DNA of 64,000 nucleotides from Sabethes cyaneus (Eukaryota; Arthropoda; Insecta; Diptera; Culicidae). Positions 40,861 through 53,657 of the stretch are shown in pieces (within the stretch, counting starts at the first letter, position 1; each line of letters begins with the position of its first letter). Below the pieces are notes generated by a model. The model did not search any database. It worked only from the letters and a program-made list of their open reading frames with translations, and was not told where the DNA came from. The stretch spans positions 198,584,911 to 198,648,910 of the forward strand of contig NC_071354.1 of the NCBI RefSeq assembly GCF_943734655.1, given 5' to 3'. The translations under genes were made by a program, and so were the position numbers.

Positions 40861-41527
40861 CGTTCGGAATTAGCATGATTTTTTTCTAATTTATCACTAA
40901 CTGAATAGCAGTAATTGTCAATAATTGTGGCAAATTTTCATTGACAGCGTGACTAAAACAATCGGCATTGTCATAAAAAAGATTAACTTTTTTCCATGAA
41001 GTAATCATTGACCCTTGTTATCTTGAAATTAACAGTTACGTTCAACACTAAATACTGATAATCGTAGAAATTAGTAAAGGAAGTTACCAACATAGTACGA
41101 GTAAAAAACGATAAGACAGGTTTAATCAGCTCCCATCAATCAATTGAATTGTCACACTCTTACTCAAGTTTCATCGATTATGTTTAATCAAATAATATAA
41201 AAACAATGCAAATTCCACTTTCTTTTCGGATTTAAAGTCTTCATTATTGCATAAAAAACCGCTAATATGGTGCTCTAAAAGCAATATTATGAAAATATGT
41301 AGTCAATAAACTACCCCACATCGAACTAGGTACTTCTGGCCCCAAATTCAACCACAAATCGCATTATTAGTTACTTGTTTGTAAGCAGATTATCGGTGTC
41401 ACATTTCCCATCAAATGTCCCGTCCCGTCGTGTATGTTTTGTTGCACAAGTCCGTTCGTTTATCCACCCACCCGGCCCGGAAGCTCAGTGGCTGGGCCTT
41501 TAGTGATAGTGAAATAATTTCCCAACC
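40861..41527. other. No repeat recognised; immediate 5' region of the coding exon
   Basis: AT-rich until about 41400, then GC-richer (CCCACCCGGCCCGGAAGCTC) up to the start codon, consistent with a 5' untranslated segment. Confidence 0.3.
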
Positions 41528-41925
41528 ATGCACTTAGATGGTAAAAATCTGCTCACATTCGGCCAGCACGTAAACAACATTGTCACAGGAGGGGCGCAGA
41601 AAATGTCATCACTTCATCGAGCCTATCCGGCGGATTTGGAACTGGAACCGAGTTTCGACGACGATGTTCCACCGCCATTGCCGAGTACACCACCACCGCC
41701 ATTACCGAGCACACCACCACCGCCACTGTCGATGGTGGTAAAGTCTTCCACGATCGAGGTGCACCCGGTAGTGATTCGAAAAACGCCCAAATTTCCCTCC
41801 CGGGAACGGAATTTAGCAATTCGCAGAAAGAAATCCATTCCTCAGGGAGAAGCCGACTGTGACGATGATGAAATATCGCTCGAGTGGAGCTGCCTTTGCG
41901 ATGATAACGCTGCCGATAACGATGG
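41528..41925 (+). CDS. Candidate first coding exon of a host gene, proline-rich
   Basis: ATG in good context (CAACCATGC) opens 132 codons plus two bases, ending at GATGG|GTAAGATG, a good 5' splice site (phase 2); unspliced, the frame stops at that point. The product has Leu/Gly-rich residues 1-25, an acidic segment (ELEPSFDDDV), three PPPLPSTPPP-type repeats (about residues 48-68) that could bind SH3, WW or EVH1 domains, a basic stretch (RERNLAIRRKK) and an acidic C-terminal part (CDDDEISLEWSC). Composition and codon use differ from the surrounding AT-rich repeats, and it has no repeat similarity in this window. I do not recognise the gene. Confidence 0.5.
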
Positions 41926-42150
41926 GTAAGATGTTTTGTCTGAATCGCACTTTGTCGTGTCTATTTTTTCCAAAGCGATAAGATTCGAATTCGGTGATGA
42001 TGTCAATTGGATGTCATTTTATAGACTGTAAAGGATGTTCCCATTATAAAATGGACACGTGTTTTTCAATGGTTTAAGTTAATTCTAAACGAACAATTAT
42101 GAATTCTATTTCGGTGTGTATATCATTTTTTGCAACACAAGTGATAAATA

Positions 42151-42879
42151 CAGTTCGGACTCGATTATCCGGGGATTCGTTTAACCGGGGATTCGATTAT
42201 CCGGGTTTTTAGACTCGATTATCCGGGTGAAAAAAAAACATGTTTTTTTTTAAATAATTTCTTTTAAACACAAATGTCATAGTTTCTAGTTAGATAATGA
42301 TTCTAGCATGACAAATACTGATTCACCCCCCTAAAGGTAAAAAATTCCTTTTCTATATATTTTTATCAGCGAGTAATGCATCAATTTTCAATTGTTGTGC
42401 GGTATGATTCATATTTCATCACCATCATCATCATTATCATCATCATCATCATCATCAAAATAATCATCATCTTCAAGAAAATCATCATCATCATTATCAA
42501 AATCATCATCATCACCATCGTCACGACCATCAACCATCATCATCAGTGAAAAAAGTCAATAAAAAGGAATTTTCTAACTTTAGCGTAAATTATTCAATAA
42601 TATAAAACTTTTATGAATCCTAAAAGTAAAGAAACATGACAAACAAAATAAATTTTGTATAAAAAATAAAACTCGTCAGTGAAAAAAATCGTAAGAAAGA
42701 AATTTTCTAACTTCAGGGGAGATTAATCAATACTAGATATACATTTATGACACCTAAAAGTCAAAACACATGACACTCAAAAAAAATTTTAGTACCAAAA
42801 ACATGATTCGATTATCCGGGTGATTCGATTATCCGGACTGAAAATAAAAGTGAACACCCGGATAATCGAGTCCGAGCTG
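42151..42879 (-). mobile_element. Tigger/pogo-like element with relic acidic tail
   Basis: The ends CAGTTCGGACTCGATTATCC and the inverted CAGCTCGGACTCGATTATCC are flanked by TA on both sides (42149-42150, 42880-42881). TTCGATTATCCGG is repeated subterminally several times. The TCA-rich tract at 42418-42545 reads on the minus strand as an open frame of mostly Asp (DDDDFDNDDDDFLEDDDYF and more) ending in a stop, resembling the acidic C-terminal tail of pogo/Tigger transposases. The catalytic domain is absent. Confidence 0.7.
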
Positions 42880-42881
42880 TA

Positions 42882-43660
42882 ATGTCAAATTTCAAACTAA
42901 GTACAAATTTCAAGAGGATGGTTCGGGTTAGCATGTCCAGACGTAGATTATTTCTGCACAAATGGCGCTCGGAGAAGCTATCATTGCGTGAATTAGCGAA
43001 AACCGCGAAGTGTTCATAGCCAGGGGTGCTCAAAAAGTTAAGTATGAAGAAGCTTATACTGTATATACTAGCTAATCGTTAAGAAAAATTGCATTGAATT
43101 GTTACGCATTCTGTTCGTTATATTGCCAAAAAATTAAGCATAAATATCGGAACTGTACAAAAGCGCTGTAACATTAGAACCTACAAGAAACAACGAGCAC
43201 CCAAATTGGCTCGAAGAAAATGTCACGGATCTTGTATAACCTTCCCCTGAAAAAGTCCTATCGTTGCGTTTGATAGACGACGAACCGTACGTCAAATTGA
43301 ACACAAGTACACTTCCGGGTCCGTATTTCTTAACTCTGTACAAAGGACAAATGTTTCTGATGACGTAAGATGCATCAGAACAGAACAGTTTTGGCCGGAT
43401 CTAGCACCAGCTCACTTTGCTGCTGCGATTTTGACACTGCTCAGAACTGAACAAGTTGAATTTGTTAAAAAATGGCAAAACCCTCCAAACTACCGAGAAG
43501 TGCGGCCCATTGAAAGATACTGTAATCAAAAGGCACCTAAAGAAGTATGGTAAAGAAGTTAACGCCGGTAAAATTTTCTTGAAAATGTGGTTTGTAGCAG
43601 TGCGAAAAATTTCAGTGAACGTTTTTGCAAAGCCTCACGAATGGCATCGTCAGAAAAGTT
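42882..43660 (+). pseudogene. Degenerate DD37E mariner transposase (family 2)
   Basis: N-terminal helix-turn-helix remnant (RSEKLSLRELAKTAKCS). After frame breaks there is IAKKLSINIGTVQK, then LIDDEPYVKL (first catalytic Asp), then FWPDLAPAHFA and EVRPIERYC. From the Asp of WPD to the Glu of PIE there are exactly 37 residues, so DD37E. Much of the domain between the first and second Asp is deleted. It differs clearly from the two copies at 55.5-60.8 kb, so it is another family of the same clade. It begins directly at the right flank of the Tigger-like element. Terminal repeats were not found. Confidence 0.65.
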
Positions 43661-43759
43661 AAAGCATTCTTCAAAAATAAGCAGTTAATCGTGTATTTCG
43701 CTTAATTCTATGATAATGTACAATCTTCGATCATCATGTAGACAACCAAAACTGAAGTT

Positions 43760-44655
43760 TGTCTATGATCTGCCAACAAAGCTAAACTTTATCCACAATG
43801 GCCAAACGCAAGACCATTAATAAATGCTGTTGACGATTGCGACGTCCTGAGGTCTGGTAGACGATAAAAGTTGGAGATATCCAACGCACCAACGGGAAAC
43901 GAATTCTCGGCGGTGATGAGTAATATATAATCGAACCAATAGTTCTGTTAAAACCAAAAGTCAACGAAAATAATAAAGAGGAATATTCGTAATAAACTTG
44001 ATCCTGCTACCCATGATGTGACGGACGAACATTTCCGAGAAAATGGACTAGGTGCTGATAGACGTGGTTCAACAAGTCTAGCATTGGAAATGGTTTGCGA
44101 CAGCCACAACGAATTCCCTCAAAGCTACGATATAGAAAAACTTGTTGCGCTAAATCCAAGGGTCAAAAGAGTCGGTATCAATGATGGATTCTCCGAAAGT
44201 GAAATAATCGAAAAGCTGTAAAAGCAAAATAATCTACCCGAAGACGCCAAAACTTAAAATACTTCAACGGCAATTTTAGAACTCGGGGCATAATCATTCA
44301 GCTATTTGTTGAAAGCGCAAGCATAGGCTGGGACCGTTATCGGGTTTTTGATTGGGTGATTGACGTGCTACGTTGCTACAAATGTTCCGAATACTGTCAC
44401 AAAGCAACAAAATACAATAAGGATGCATGTTGCGCCCGCAGTGTGCTCAAGGACACTCAACCAACGAATGCCAATCTAGATGTGCATGAACTGTGTGGAC
44501 TTTAACAAGAAACAGAATCGGCCAATTGCTGAACAACTGAAAACGGATCACCTCTCATGGAGTTCAAAGTTCCCGATGTATAAAAACGATTGCCAACGTC
44601 ATATGCTTAGAATAAATTATTCGTCTGAACAACCAACGCCCATTATGGTAGCAAA
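43760..44655 (+). pseudogene. LINE ORF1 (gag-like) relic with zinc knuckles
   Basis: Frame-broken coding remains: SESEIIEKL and LNPRVKRVGI (44018-44221), then CYKCSEYCHKATKYNKDACC (about 44370-44430), then CMNCVDFNKKQN and TDHLSWSSKFPMYKNDC up to about 44625. The three successive Cys-rich motifs followed by H-x8-CP(x)Y-type residues are the usual C-terminus of Jockey/R1-type LINE ORF1 proteins. It is unrelated to the knuckle genes at 4-31 kb. ORF2 is absent. Confidence 0.6.
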
Positions 44656-44944
44656 AAGTAAGTGGATTACTTTCTTGGTCAGGTAAAGCCATGGTCCATG
44701 GAAGCATATACCCGGTCCATGGAAGCCCTCCCAAAACTCATCAGATACCATGACACTCACTCGCAGCCGACTGATCTATATAACAACCGCATAGGGATCG
44801 GAATCCCTATGGTAGTGGAAAAACATACGGCGGAGCGGAGGCGTCCTTATAACAAAAAATCGGCGTCAGCTTCGAACTCGAGCAATTGTGGTTGAACTTT
44901 CATTATTGTGACACTAATATCTATATGGATATCGGCTCTAATAC
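44656..44944. other. No feature recognised
   Basis: Short gap with a small direct repeat (CCATGGAAGC at about 44697 and 44721). Confidence 0.3.
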
Positions 44945-45253
44945 AGTAATTCAAATCATTTGTTCCTCCACCTCCGTCCGACGAGAAATTCGACAGCTGA
45001 AGAATAATAGAGCCGCCGGACAGGACCGACTCCCAGCAGAGATCTACAAAAATTGCCAAGAACCGCTAGCAATGGCACTACACTGGATAATTTCTAGGAT
45101 TTGGGAAGAGGAGAAACTACTGGATGGAAGGAGTAGTCTGTCCCATCTACAAAAAGGGCGACCGGAGATTGCTGTAATTACCGCGGTATCACGTTGGTCA
45201 ACTCCGCCTACAAGGTGCTCTCCCAGATTTTGTTGCGTCGTCTATCCCCAATA
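44945..45253 (+). mobile_element. RTE-type LINE fragment
   Basis: Encodes VRREIRQLKNNRAAGQDRLP, ALHWIISRIWEEEKL and, after a frameshift, the region matching CPIYKKGDR…CCNYRGI; DNA identity with 18640-18745 is high. Both ends are truncated. Confidence 0.75.
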
Positions 45254-45302
45254 GATTCTCCTTCGCTCTCTGGTTCGATCAAGGGGTTTCCAGTAAGGCA
45301 TA

Positions 45303-45525
45303 TAAGTGCGTAGTAATCAGAGATTACTTTTGTAATCATTTACGAATTAATCGGGTAATCAATAATATTCAACATAGTAATCAATGATAATCTTAAGTAA
45401 TCATTGGTAATCATGATTAATTTTTAGTACCCACAAAAGATTGATTACCAAAAATTGATGGTAATCAGAGGTAATCAGTAAAGTAATCAAAAGTAACTTT
45501 TTTCAAAGATGCGTAGTAATCATTG
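45303..45525. repeat. Dense array of GTAATCA heptamers
   Basis: About ten GTAATCA words and several diverged ones (GATAATC, GATTACC) in both orientations within 220 bp, not at a fixed period. It may be an old AT-rich MITE, since AGTAATCAGAGATTACTT at the left is itself an inverted pair. Confidence 0.5.
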
Positions 45526-46029
45526 CTGTTGGAAATCCCATAGGTTCGTTGTATGAAATGCCAGCTGTGAAAGAATTAAGCAAAATGCTCACAGCTGAAT
45601 TTGGTGCACGTCGCGTAGTAACAGAGACATCGCATATAATAGCGAGAGAAATTCATTTGTGAGTTTGGCACTTGTGATCAAGATTGAAATTTCATGTGCC
45701 TAATATCTCATTGAGTTTTTTGCTGCTATGAATTTTTCAACACTGATTACTAGGTTTGTTTTCCTAAGTCTACTGACCTCTATTATTTTCCCTCATTTGG
45801 GACCGAACGAGCGACAGTTCTAAATTAATCAGACTTTTGAATATCATTAATTCTCACAAAGATCTTTAAAAAGTCCTTTATATGGAGGGGGTGGCTAGGA
45901 ATTTAATGTTTCTAAGGGATAATGAGCAAAATAATCAGATCCGATTGGATATCGAAGAAAAATGTTACAATCTATTTAATTAATGATTTAAATACAAATA
46001 TTAGGGGATGCAAAAATTCTTATTGTTTT
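45526..46029. other. No feature recognised
   Basis: AT-rich; no gene. Confidence 0.3.
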
Positions 46030-46054
46030 TACCTTTGTTATACTATAACAAAGG
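46030..46054. repeat. 25-bp perfect palindrome
   Basis: ACCTTTGTTATA and TATAACAAAGGT flank a single central C. It lies directly before an unrelated repeat body (GAAAAACACGAAGTTGATCC) and probably marks the terminus of that repeat. Confidence 0.7.
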
Positions 46055-46148
46055 TTTAAAAATTGGCCGAAAAACACGAAGTTGATCCGAGGCCCGGAGG
46101 GCCGAGTCACATATACCAATCGATAAGGCTCGACGAATTGAGCAATGT

Positions 46149-48011
<1,863 letters not shown>

Positions 48012-48262
48012 TATATCTCACCTGATTTTTGAATAGGTCCTAACTGCAACTTATGTCTCCTCTCTTACGTCTATTACAGTTGCATGAAAGCTTTTCACTG
48101 CTTGTTTTTCTTAACGATTAGTTAGCATATGGTGCCAACAATCATGTCGTGCGAAAAAGATGCCGTCAAGTGTATTTGTAGCGTCATGATAGGTATAAGA
48201 GAGGAGACACGAAGAGAATCTCTCATTTGCAGTTAGGATCTTTTCAAAAATCAGGCCAGATA
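48012..48262. mobile_element. MITE with ~65-bp inverted ends
   Basis: CTCACCTGATTTTTGAATAG … CCTAACTGCAA at 48016-48052 is matched inverted by TTGCAGTTAGGATC … CAAAAATCAGGCCAGATAT at 48226-48262, and GTCTCCTCTCTTAC pairs with AAGAGAGGAGAC. The centre of about 110 bp has no ORF. Confidence 0.7.
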
Positions 48263-48809
48263 TGAAGTCATTTCGATAAGTAAGGAAATTCAGGTAACAG
48301 CAAGGAAAACCAAGCTAAGTTGAGAGAGGGTGGGAAAAGGTAAAGTGAACCGCAGAAGAAAGATAGGAACAAAATATTAAAAATTTTATTTAATTTTTTA
48401 AAATCAGGAGGGAGAGAAACACGTTTCGACTTCTTAATGTTGACATGATTGGTCATTCGTTAACATGATTGTTAACGGGTAGTGGTAGTAGTGGTCGGTT
48501 TTTGGGGCTTGGTGACGGATTCCGGAGCATTTGGGAGGCCGGTGCGACTCTATGGTTTAAAGCTTTTGTCGACTACCGCGAACGCCAACGTCGTACTGTG
48601 CTCAATTTACTATATAGAGCTATCTTAGGACATAGGGATGGAAGATGAAATTTGTTATATGGGTTGAGCCCTGATAAGTTGATAACCAGTGATGGTGCGA
48701 GATATGACTTCCTATTAGTTTATTTGTGGTTGTTTGCGTTGGAAAACTAATGCGCGTTTGAGGACAACGTGTGTTAGGCGGAGCTGACGAGATCTTCGCT
48801 TTTTCATTA
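48263..48809. other. No feature recognised
   Basis: No gene or repeat supported. Confidence 0.3.
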
Positions 48810-48962
48810 TACACTCAAATCTCATTTTAGTCCACTATTGGGGGGACGTGAAATAAATCGGTCGCAAAAAAGAAGACGTTGATTCAAATTTTGGACGTAA
48901 AAAGGTGATGTAAAACGACATCACATATAATAAATGGACGTAAAAAAGATTCTAGTGTACTA
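48810..48962. mobile_element. Small MITE-like repeat
   Basis: TACACTCAAATCTCATTTTA at the left and the inverted TACACTAGAATCTTTTTTAC at the right. The interior word TTGATTCAAATTTTGGACGT is found inverted at about 62498-62518. Confidence 0.5.
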
Positions 48963-49014
48963 CATTTTAACGTAGGTAGTGGAAAATGGCCTGGGCAAAG
49001 AACGTTAACAAATA

Positions 49015-49229
49015 TTGTCAATTGCAAGGAAAATTGTACCACCCAAAAGTGCGCTATCGCTCATAAAAGTGCTATTTTGCATTAAATCGTTTCGGTATCT
49101 TCGGCGCACTTTTTCGTTATCTTCCAAGCAATAAGTGCGCCGAAAGGACCGAAACGATTTAAGCTAAAATAGCAGTTTTATGAGCGATTGCGCACTTATT
49201 GATTGGATAATTTTTCTTGCAATTGACAA
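49015..49229. mobile_element. 215-bp foldback MITE, ~98-bp inverted arms, TA target
   Basis: TTGTCAATTGCAAGGAAAAT at the left and its near-perfect reverse complement at the right extend to arms of about 98 bp with a loop of about 15 bp. Both sides are flanked by TA. No ORF. Confidence 0.85.
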
Positions 49230-50199
49230 TACGATCTTTCATTTCATTTCTCCTATCAGCTAGACTTGGCATTTGAGATTTCCTTGATATGATCTAGATA
49301 TGGCTATACGCTATTTAGTTTTATACGCTATTAAACAACTAGTTGGATAGCCCAAAATAGAGGAAATTTAAAGTCGGAATTCCCGTTAATTTTTAAGCTC
49401 ACTTTCAAATTAAACTTCAAGTTCAAACTGAAATCAATCTCAGGCCCAATTTATATATCACGTCAACTTCAATTTTATGACCAATTACAGTTTCACTTCA
49501 AATCCAGTGATGAGCCCAGGTTGGGTCTTCTGCCTTAAGTTCTCATTAAATTGCGATTGCGTAAAAATAGTTTCACCATTCTACTTAATTACTTGATTTT
49601 TCCAGACCAAAGTGTGCTTTTGAAAGATTGGTGCACGCATCTTCTGTTTCAGTTTGGACATGCCAGTGTTGAGTGCCAAAAATCAACCGCTAAATGACAA
49701 GGCTCCACTTGTCTTATTTTACGATGCAAGTGGGGCCTATATTCAAATTTGTTTAAAAACATCAAATAACAGAAAATTTCAGTTAAAAACTCTGTTCTCA
49801 CTTGCCTCGAGGTTTCTTATGTCAAGTTGTTTATCTTTTCATTAACATAATTTCAATGAAACGCCCCATAAAGATTCTTAAAACTAAAACTACAATTGAA
49901 ACAATAAACAGATTTAATTCTTCTTTAAGCTAACCATAGCATCTAATTAAGTATCTATATCCGCAATTGACCTAACTAACTATCAGTATCGACCAGCCAT
50001 CCCGAAAACGCTTGTCCTAACCGTATGCAACGTAAACCAACTAACCAACGCAACAACGGGATGGAAACTTGTCCGAGCACCAGACCGGCAGCAGCAGCCC
50101 TTGGACGTCACACCCTTAGGCGGCAAGCGGGACTGACTGCTGCTGAAAGAGTCATAAAATTTATGAGCGGAACACAATGGATGATAACGGGAAAATATG
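49230..50199. other. No gene recognised
   Basis: AT-rich to about 49980, then GC-richer. Short ORFs have no support. Confidence 0.3.
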
Positions 50200-50471
50200 A
50201 ACATTTATGTTTATGTTTGCTCTCTGGTGGTGATGGTGGTGGCGGCGGTGGGGCAAGGGGCTCGCGGTATTTTGTGTCCTTTTGCCTTTATGGAGTGATA
50301 GCTGGCTGATGATGGCTCTTGCTTCTGCTCCGGTGGTTGTTTGTCACGGATCGTCAGCTAACCGAGTTTTGCCTTCATGCGTACTTTACCGGCAGCAATC
50401 AAGACGAAGAAGCAGGATATAGTGTATCGAGAAGTCATTAGTGTACGCGCGGGTTTAGCCTCGTTTGTGGT
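50200..50471 (+). promoter_or_regulatory. Candidate non-coding first exon with splice donor
   Basis: GC-richer sequence with GGATCGTCAGCTAACC (Inr-like) near 50348 ends at TTTGTG|GTAAGTTG (50471/50472), a consensus 5' splice site without an upstream ORF. Could be an alternative leader for the same plus-strand gene as 41528. Low certainty. Confidence 0.2.
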
Positions 50472-51554
50472 AAGTTGTTTGCAGAACTAAGCGGTGGCAT
50501 TTAACGAGAAAGAAAAACATTACCTCAAAGTGTCACTTCCAGTGTGTTGTTTTACAGAGTTAAAATTAAAACAAACACAGTCGCGCCAAGCTGTGCCGGC
50601 GCTGATCCGGACGCTAAAAATAGTGCTCGTCTCAATAAGTGCCACTGTAAAAGGAACCGCCTCTAAGTCTCTAAGGCAATGTGCGGAATGCTGTATCGGC
50701 AATCATCGTTCAATCATGGCTCGCCTTGGTGACCAATCCGACAATTATTTATCCGACATGAAAGGTTTCTAGGCGCTGGTTTAGTCCGCGACCGGCGCGG
50801 CGGGCGGCTGGATGAAAGCAATTAACGACCGCAAGGATTTTTCATAAGTACTTGTAACGGCACATAACTGCTTAGTTCTGAGTTATAAAATAAACCTGTT
50901 CGGTATGAATATTTTGTGCGAATGTTGTAACTTATGTGGTTCGAACAGAATGTGCCGTAAGACTACTCGTTTATGTAGTGGAACTGGAAACAAAACTTTT
51001 GAGTTTCACATCGGCCTAAATTTATAGATTACCCAATTTACATAGGTCTTACAGCAGTTCGACCGTACAGCTGTATCGTATGATATTGAGCAAGAGTTCA
51101 TGTATTATTCCTGTGCGAAAGAGTTCTGTAAATTTAATAATCTAAAAAGCAAAAAATAGTTATATCGCGTGGTAGCAATTTGGGGTCGCATCTTTTCTTA
51201 TCGATCCGTAACGTTGATAATCTGTTACAGTTTCTGTTCTATTATTCTGTTTGTCACATCATATACTAAGACTGTCAAAATTCCGAGCTTAGTCCATTGC
51301 ATTTGAAACTATTAGCAACTTCTGGCGCGCCGTATACTTTGGAAATTTCCATTTGATTTTATCGCAAATTTTCAAAATATATGCGCCAAACGCTCTGCCC
51401 AAAATCAATAAATCGCATTAATATTTAATCCCTGTTGTCGTCTCTTAGTTTTTTAAATTTTACTTAATTCGCCAAAAAAGGGTCAAATCATAAAGACCTG
51501 TAAGCCCAAGACTTTGATTTGCAATTCGAGTTTATTCAAAAAATATAAAATATA
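50472..51554. other. No feature recognised
   Basis: No gene or repeat supported; would be intron if the flanking exon calls are right. Confidence 0.3.
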
Positions 51555-51632
51555 TTGATTAATTTTTTTTATTTTCAGGTAAGTTTGGCAACATGGAACG
51601 TTCGAATGTGATCAGTCCTTTAATTGTAACAG
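51555..51632 (+). promoter_or_regulatory. Candidate recursive splice site and adjoining mini-exon
   Basis: A pyrimidine-rich tract (TTTTTTTTATTTTCAG) is followed without gap by GTAAGT at 51579, so acceptor and donor are juxtaposed, matching the ratchet-point consensus of long insect introns. If the acceptor is instead used for a normal exon, 51579-51632 contains GGCAACATGG (good start context at 51593), 13 codons (MERSNVISPLIVT) and an ACAG|GTATGA donor in phase 1. The exon at 41528-41925 joined here would regenerate GG|GTAAGT, a usable donor. Confidence 0.4.
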
Positions 51633-52042
51633 GTATGAAAATAACCATCGACTTAGGGTTACAAGATATATATTTTTGACGTAGGACTACGTCTTTGTTT
51701 ACTATACTGGGTAGGGTAGCACTTTGTGAAAATGAAAATAGAAGTGTAACGTTTGAACGAAAGATTTCAAATGCTTATAACTTTTATACTACTGCACTAA
51801 ACATGACTGTTAATATATCGTTGGAAAGATAAACTGTTCAGCAATTTTATAGTAACATACTTATAATAATCTTTCATACGCTTAATAGTGAAAATATATG
51901 TAAGAACAAGGTCAAAGGTTTCGTCAACATGGAAGGCTAGCGCCAAGTACGAATGAGAAGCGGGAGCAGACTGCAGTGATAGATGCTAGAAAAAGCATTT
52001 CGGTGCAGGATACAATGAATCGATGCCGATCTATGTACACTA

Positions 52043-52449
52043 CCCAGTAAACAATTTGGTTTGTATATTTCGGTTGCAACTGAGAGATACGAAATCATAT
52101 CCGCACGAAAAAGTTATATTTCACATCACATAAGAACATATAAGTACAAAAGTGGAGGCAATATACGTGCAAAAATTTTGATAATTCTATCTTGCATTCT
52201 ATACAACACTTTTTGGAACACGCAACTTAATAATCCTCAATATACGATTAAGATATAACTAAATGTTACAATCATCTATACTGCTTTACAATTCACAGCC
52301 ATAAGTTGTATATGACGACACGCACGACCGCAAAACAACTTATTGTACACTTCGCCTTGACATACTCTAATCATTATGCAATTCCAATGTAAAATTGCCG
52401 TGCATACGACTTAATGTGCACTTTCTATTACGATCTTGTGTTATCTGGG
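52043..52449. mobile_element. MITE family Y, copy 2
   Basis: Inverted counterpart of 20181-20598 with CCCAGTAAACAATTTGG and CTTGTGTTATCTGGG ends and TA on both flanks. Confidence 0.75.
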
Positions 52450-52685
52450 TATTACTTAGGTACGGCAAACGCGGCATGTTTGTGTTCGTAACATGCTTAA
52501 AAGTATAGGTGTGTTAGTGTCATCGTTGTACAGCACAATGTTTATGCTTTTTTATGCCCGTAGAATAATAGGGCGAGATTGACGTCACTCTTGCTGTTTA
52601 CACAATTTGCGCTGCTAACACAAACAAATGGTACGTTGTTCCACACCTCTACTATTTCACATCGGGTGCCGATAACCTACGTGCC

Positions 52686-52953
52686 TGTTGCCATCAGGAA
52701 TGTAAAATTATCAAAATTTGGCGGACTAAATATTCATAGATGTCGACAACTCTGAAGTACCCTTTATATAGAAAATAACAGCTAGTAATAGTTAAATTAT
52801 AGCTAATAGGCTGTGTTTAAATGCTTTCTGATTAGTTTCAGATGTTTTAAGATGAATCAATCAGTAAGTAGGTACCAAAACCAAAAGTACCAAAACCAAT
52901 GGGTGGGACATGGACAATGTATGTAGTTTGACACCCACACCACCCTTCTGGTT
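52686..52953. mobile_element. MITE family X, copy 2
   Basis: Inverted counterpart of 19423-19684 (CCAAAACCAATGGGTGGGAC, TTAAATTATAGCTAATAGGC). Confidence 0.6.
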
Positions 52954-53657
52954 GCCATTCATGCCAAAAGGGAAAGACATCCGATATTTGCGCTGAACTT
53001 TGGCTTTGATGTTATTTGATGTTATTTGTAACCCTTTTAAGCCTGGCCCTTTTAAGGGCCACCAACAAATTAAATGATGGTTAAATAAAAATTTTCGTAA
53101 TCTGCAATTCGTATTTATAATTGCAAATTAACTTTCTTTAAAAATGTTTAGTTCGTACCTAAAATGTAAAAAACACTGTAAAATTCCCTAAAACAATTTT
53201 TGCTGTTGCTGATAGATCGAAGAGATATTTTCAGCTGAAAGAAAATTCAATTTTATCTTCAATTATTACCTGATTGATGGATGATATTCGCGTTTATCTT
53301 GAAACATTTATTAAGAGCTCGAATGTCATGATAATTATGTGCCTTCCGAGACGACGGATATTAATTCACTCACCACCAAGAAACGAACGAAGACTTGAAC
53401 CTCACGAACGGTTTCCGCAGCGCATCTGCTCACTGTTTTAATGAGCCAAGCTGGCGGCGATAGATACTTATGAACATACACGCGCCTGAAACGCAGTCTG
53501 CATTAGTCCTCTAGTGCTCTAATGATCTGACATAAAGGAATACTACTTCGAGTAAAACATGTTACCAAAATATTACAATATAATGTTAACATAGGCCTAC
53601 GTCACCCTTTCGTACAACCCTTAGGGGTATATACCTTGTAGTTTTTTTTATTCTATA

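Larger units (their letters stand above)
51674..53605. mobile_element. Palindrome-ended element with two nested MITEs
   Basis: TTTTTGACGTAGGACTACGTC at the left and the inverted AGGCCTACGTCA at the right (53594-53604). It encloses MITE Y (52043-52449) and MITE X (52686-52953). Gene-free; belongs to the same family as 11050-12071 and 12763-13612 by its ends. Confidence 0.45.

Noticed and set aside
41583..41838. Gly/Val-rich minus-strand ORFs
   Set aside because: Antisense to the proline repeats of the 41528 exon.
43760..44655. LINE ORF1 knuckles as a further member of the 4-31 kb gene cluster
   Set aside because: The spacing of the three Cys motifs and the C-terminal TDHLSWSSKFP segment are typical of LINE ORF1; the frame is broken and similarity to the cluster genes is limited to the generic CCHC.
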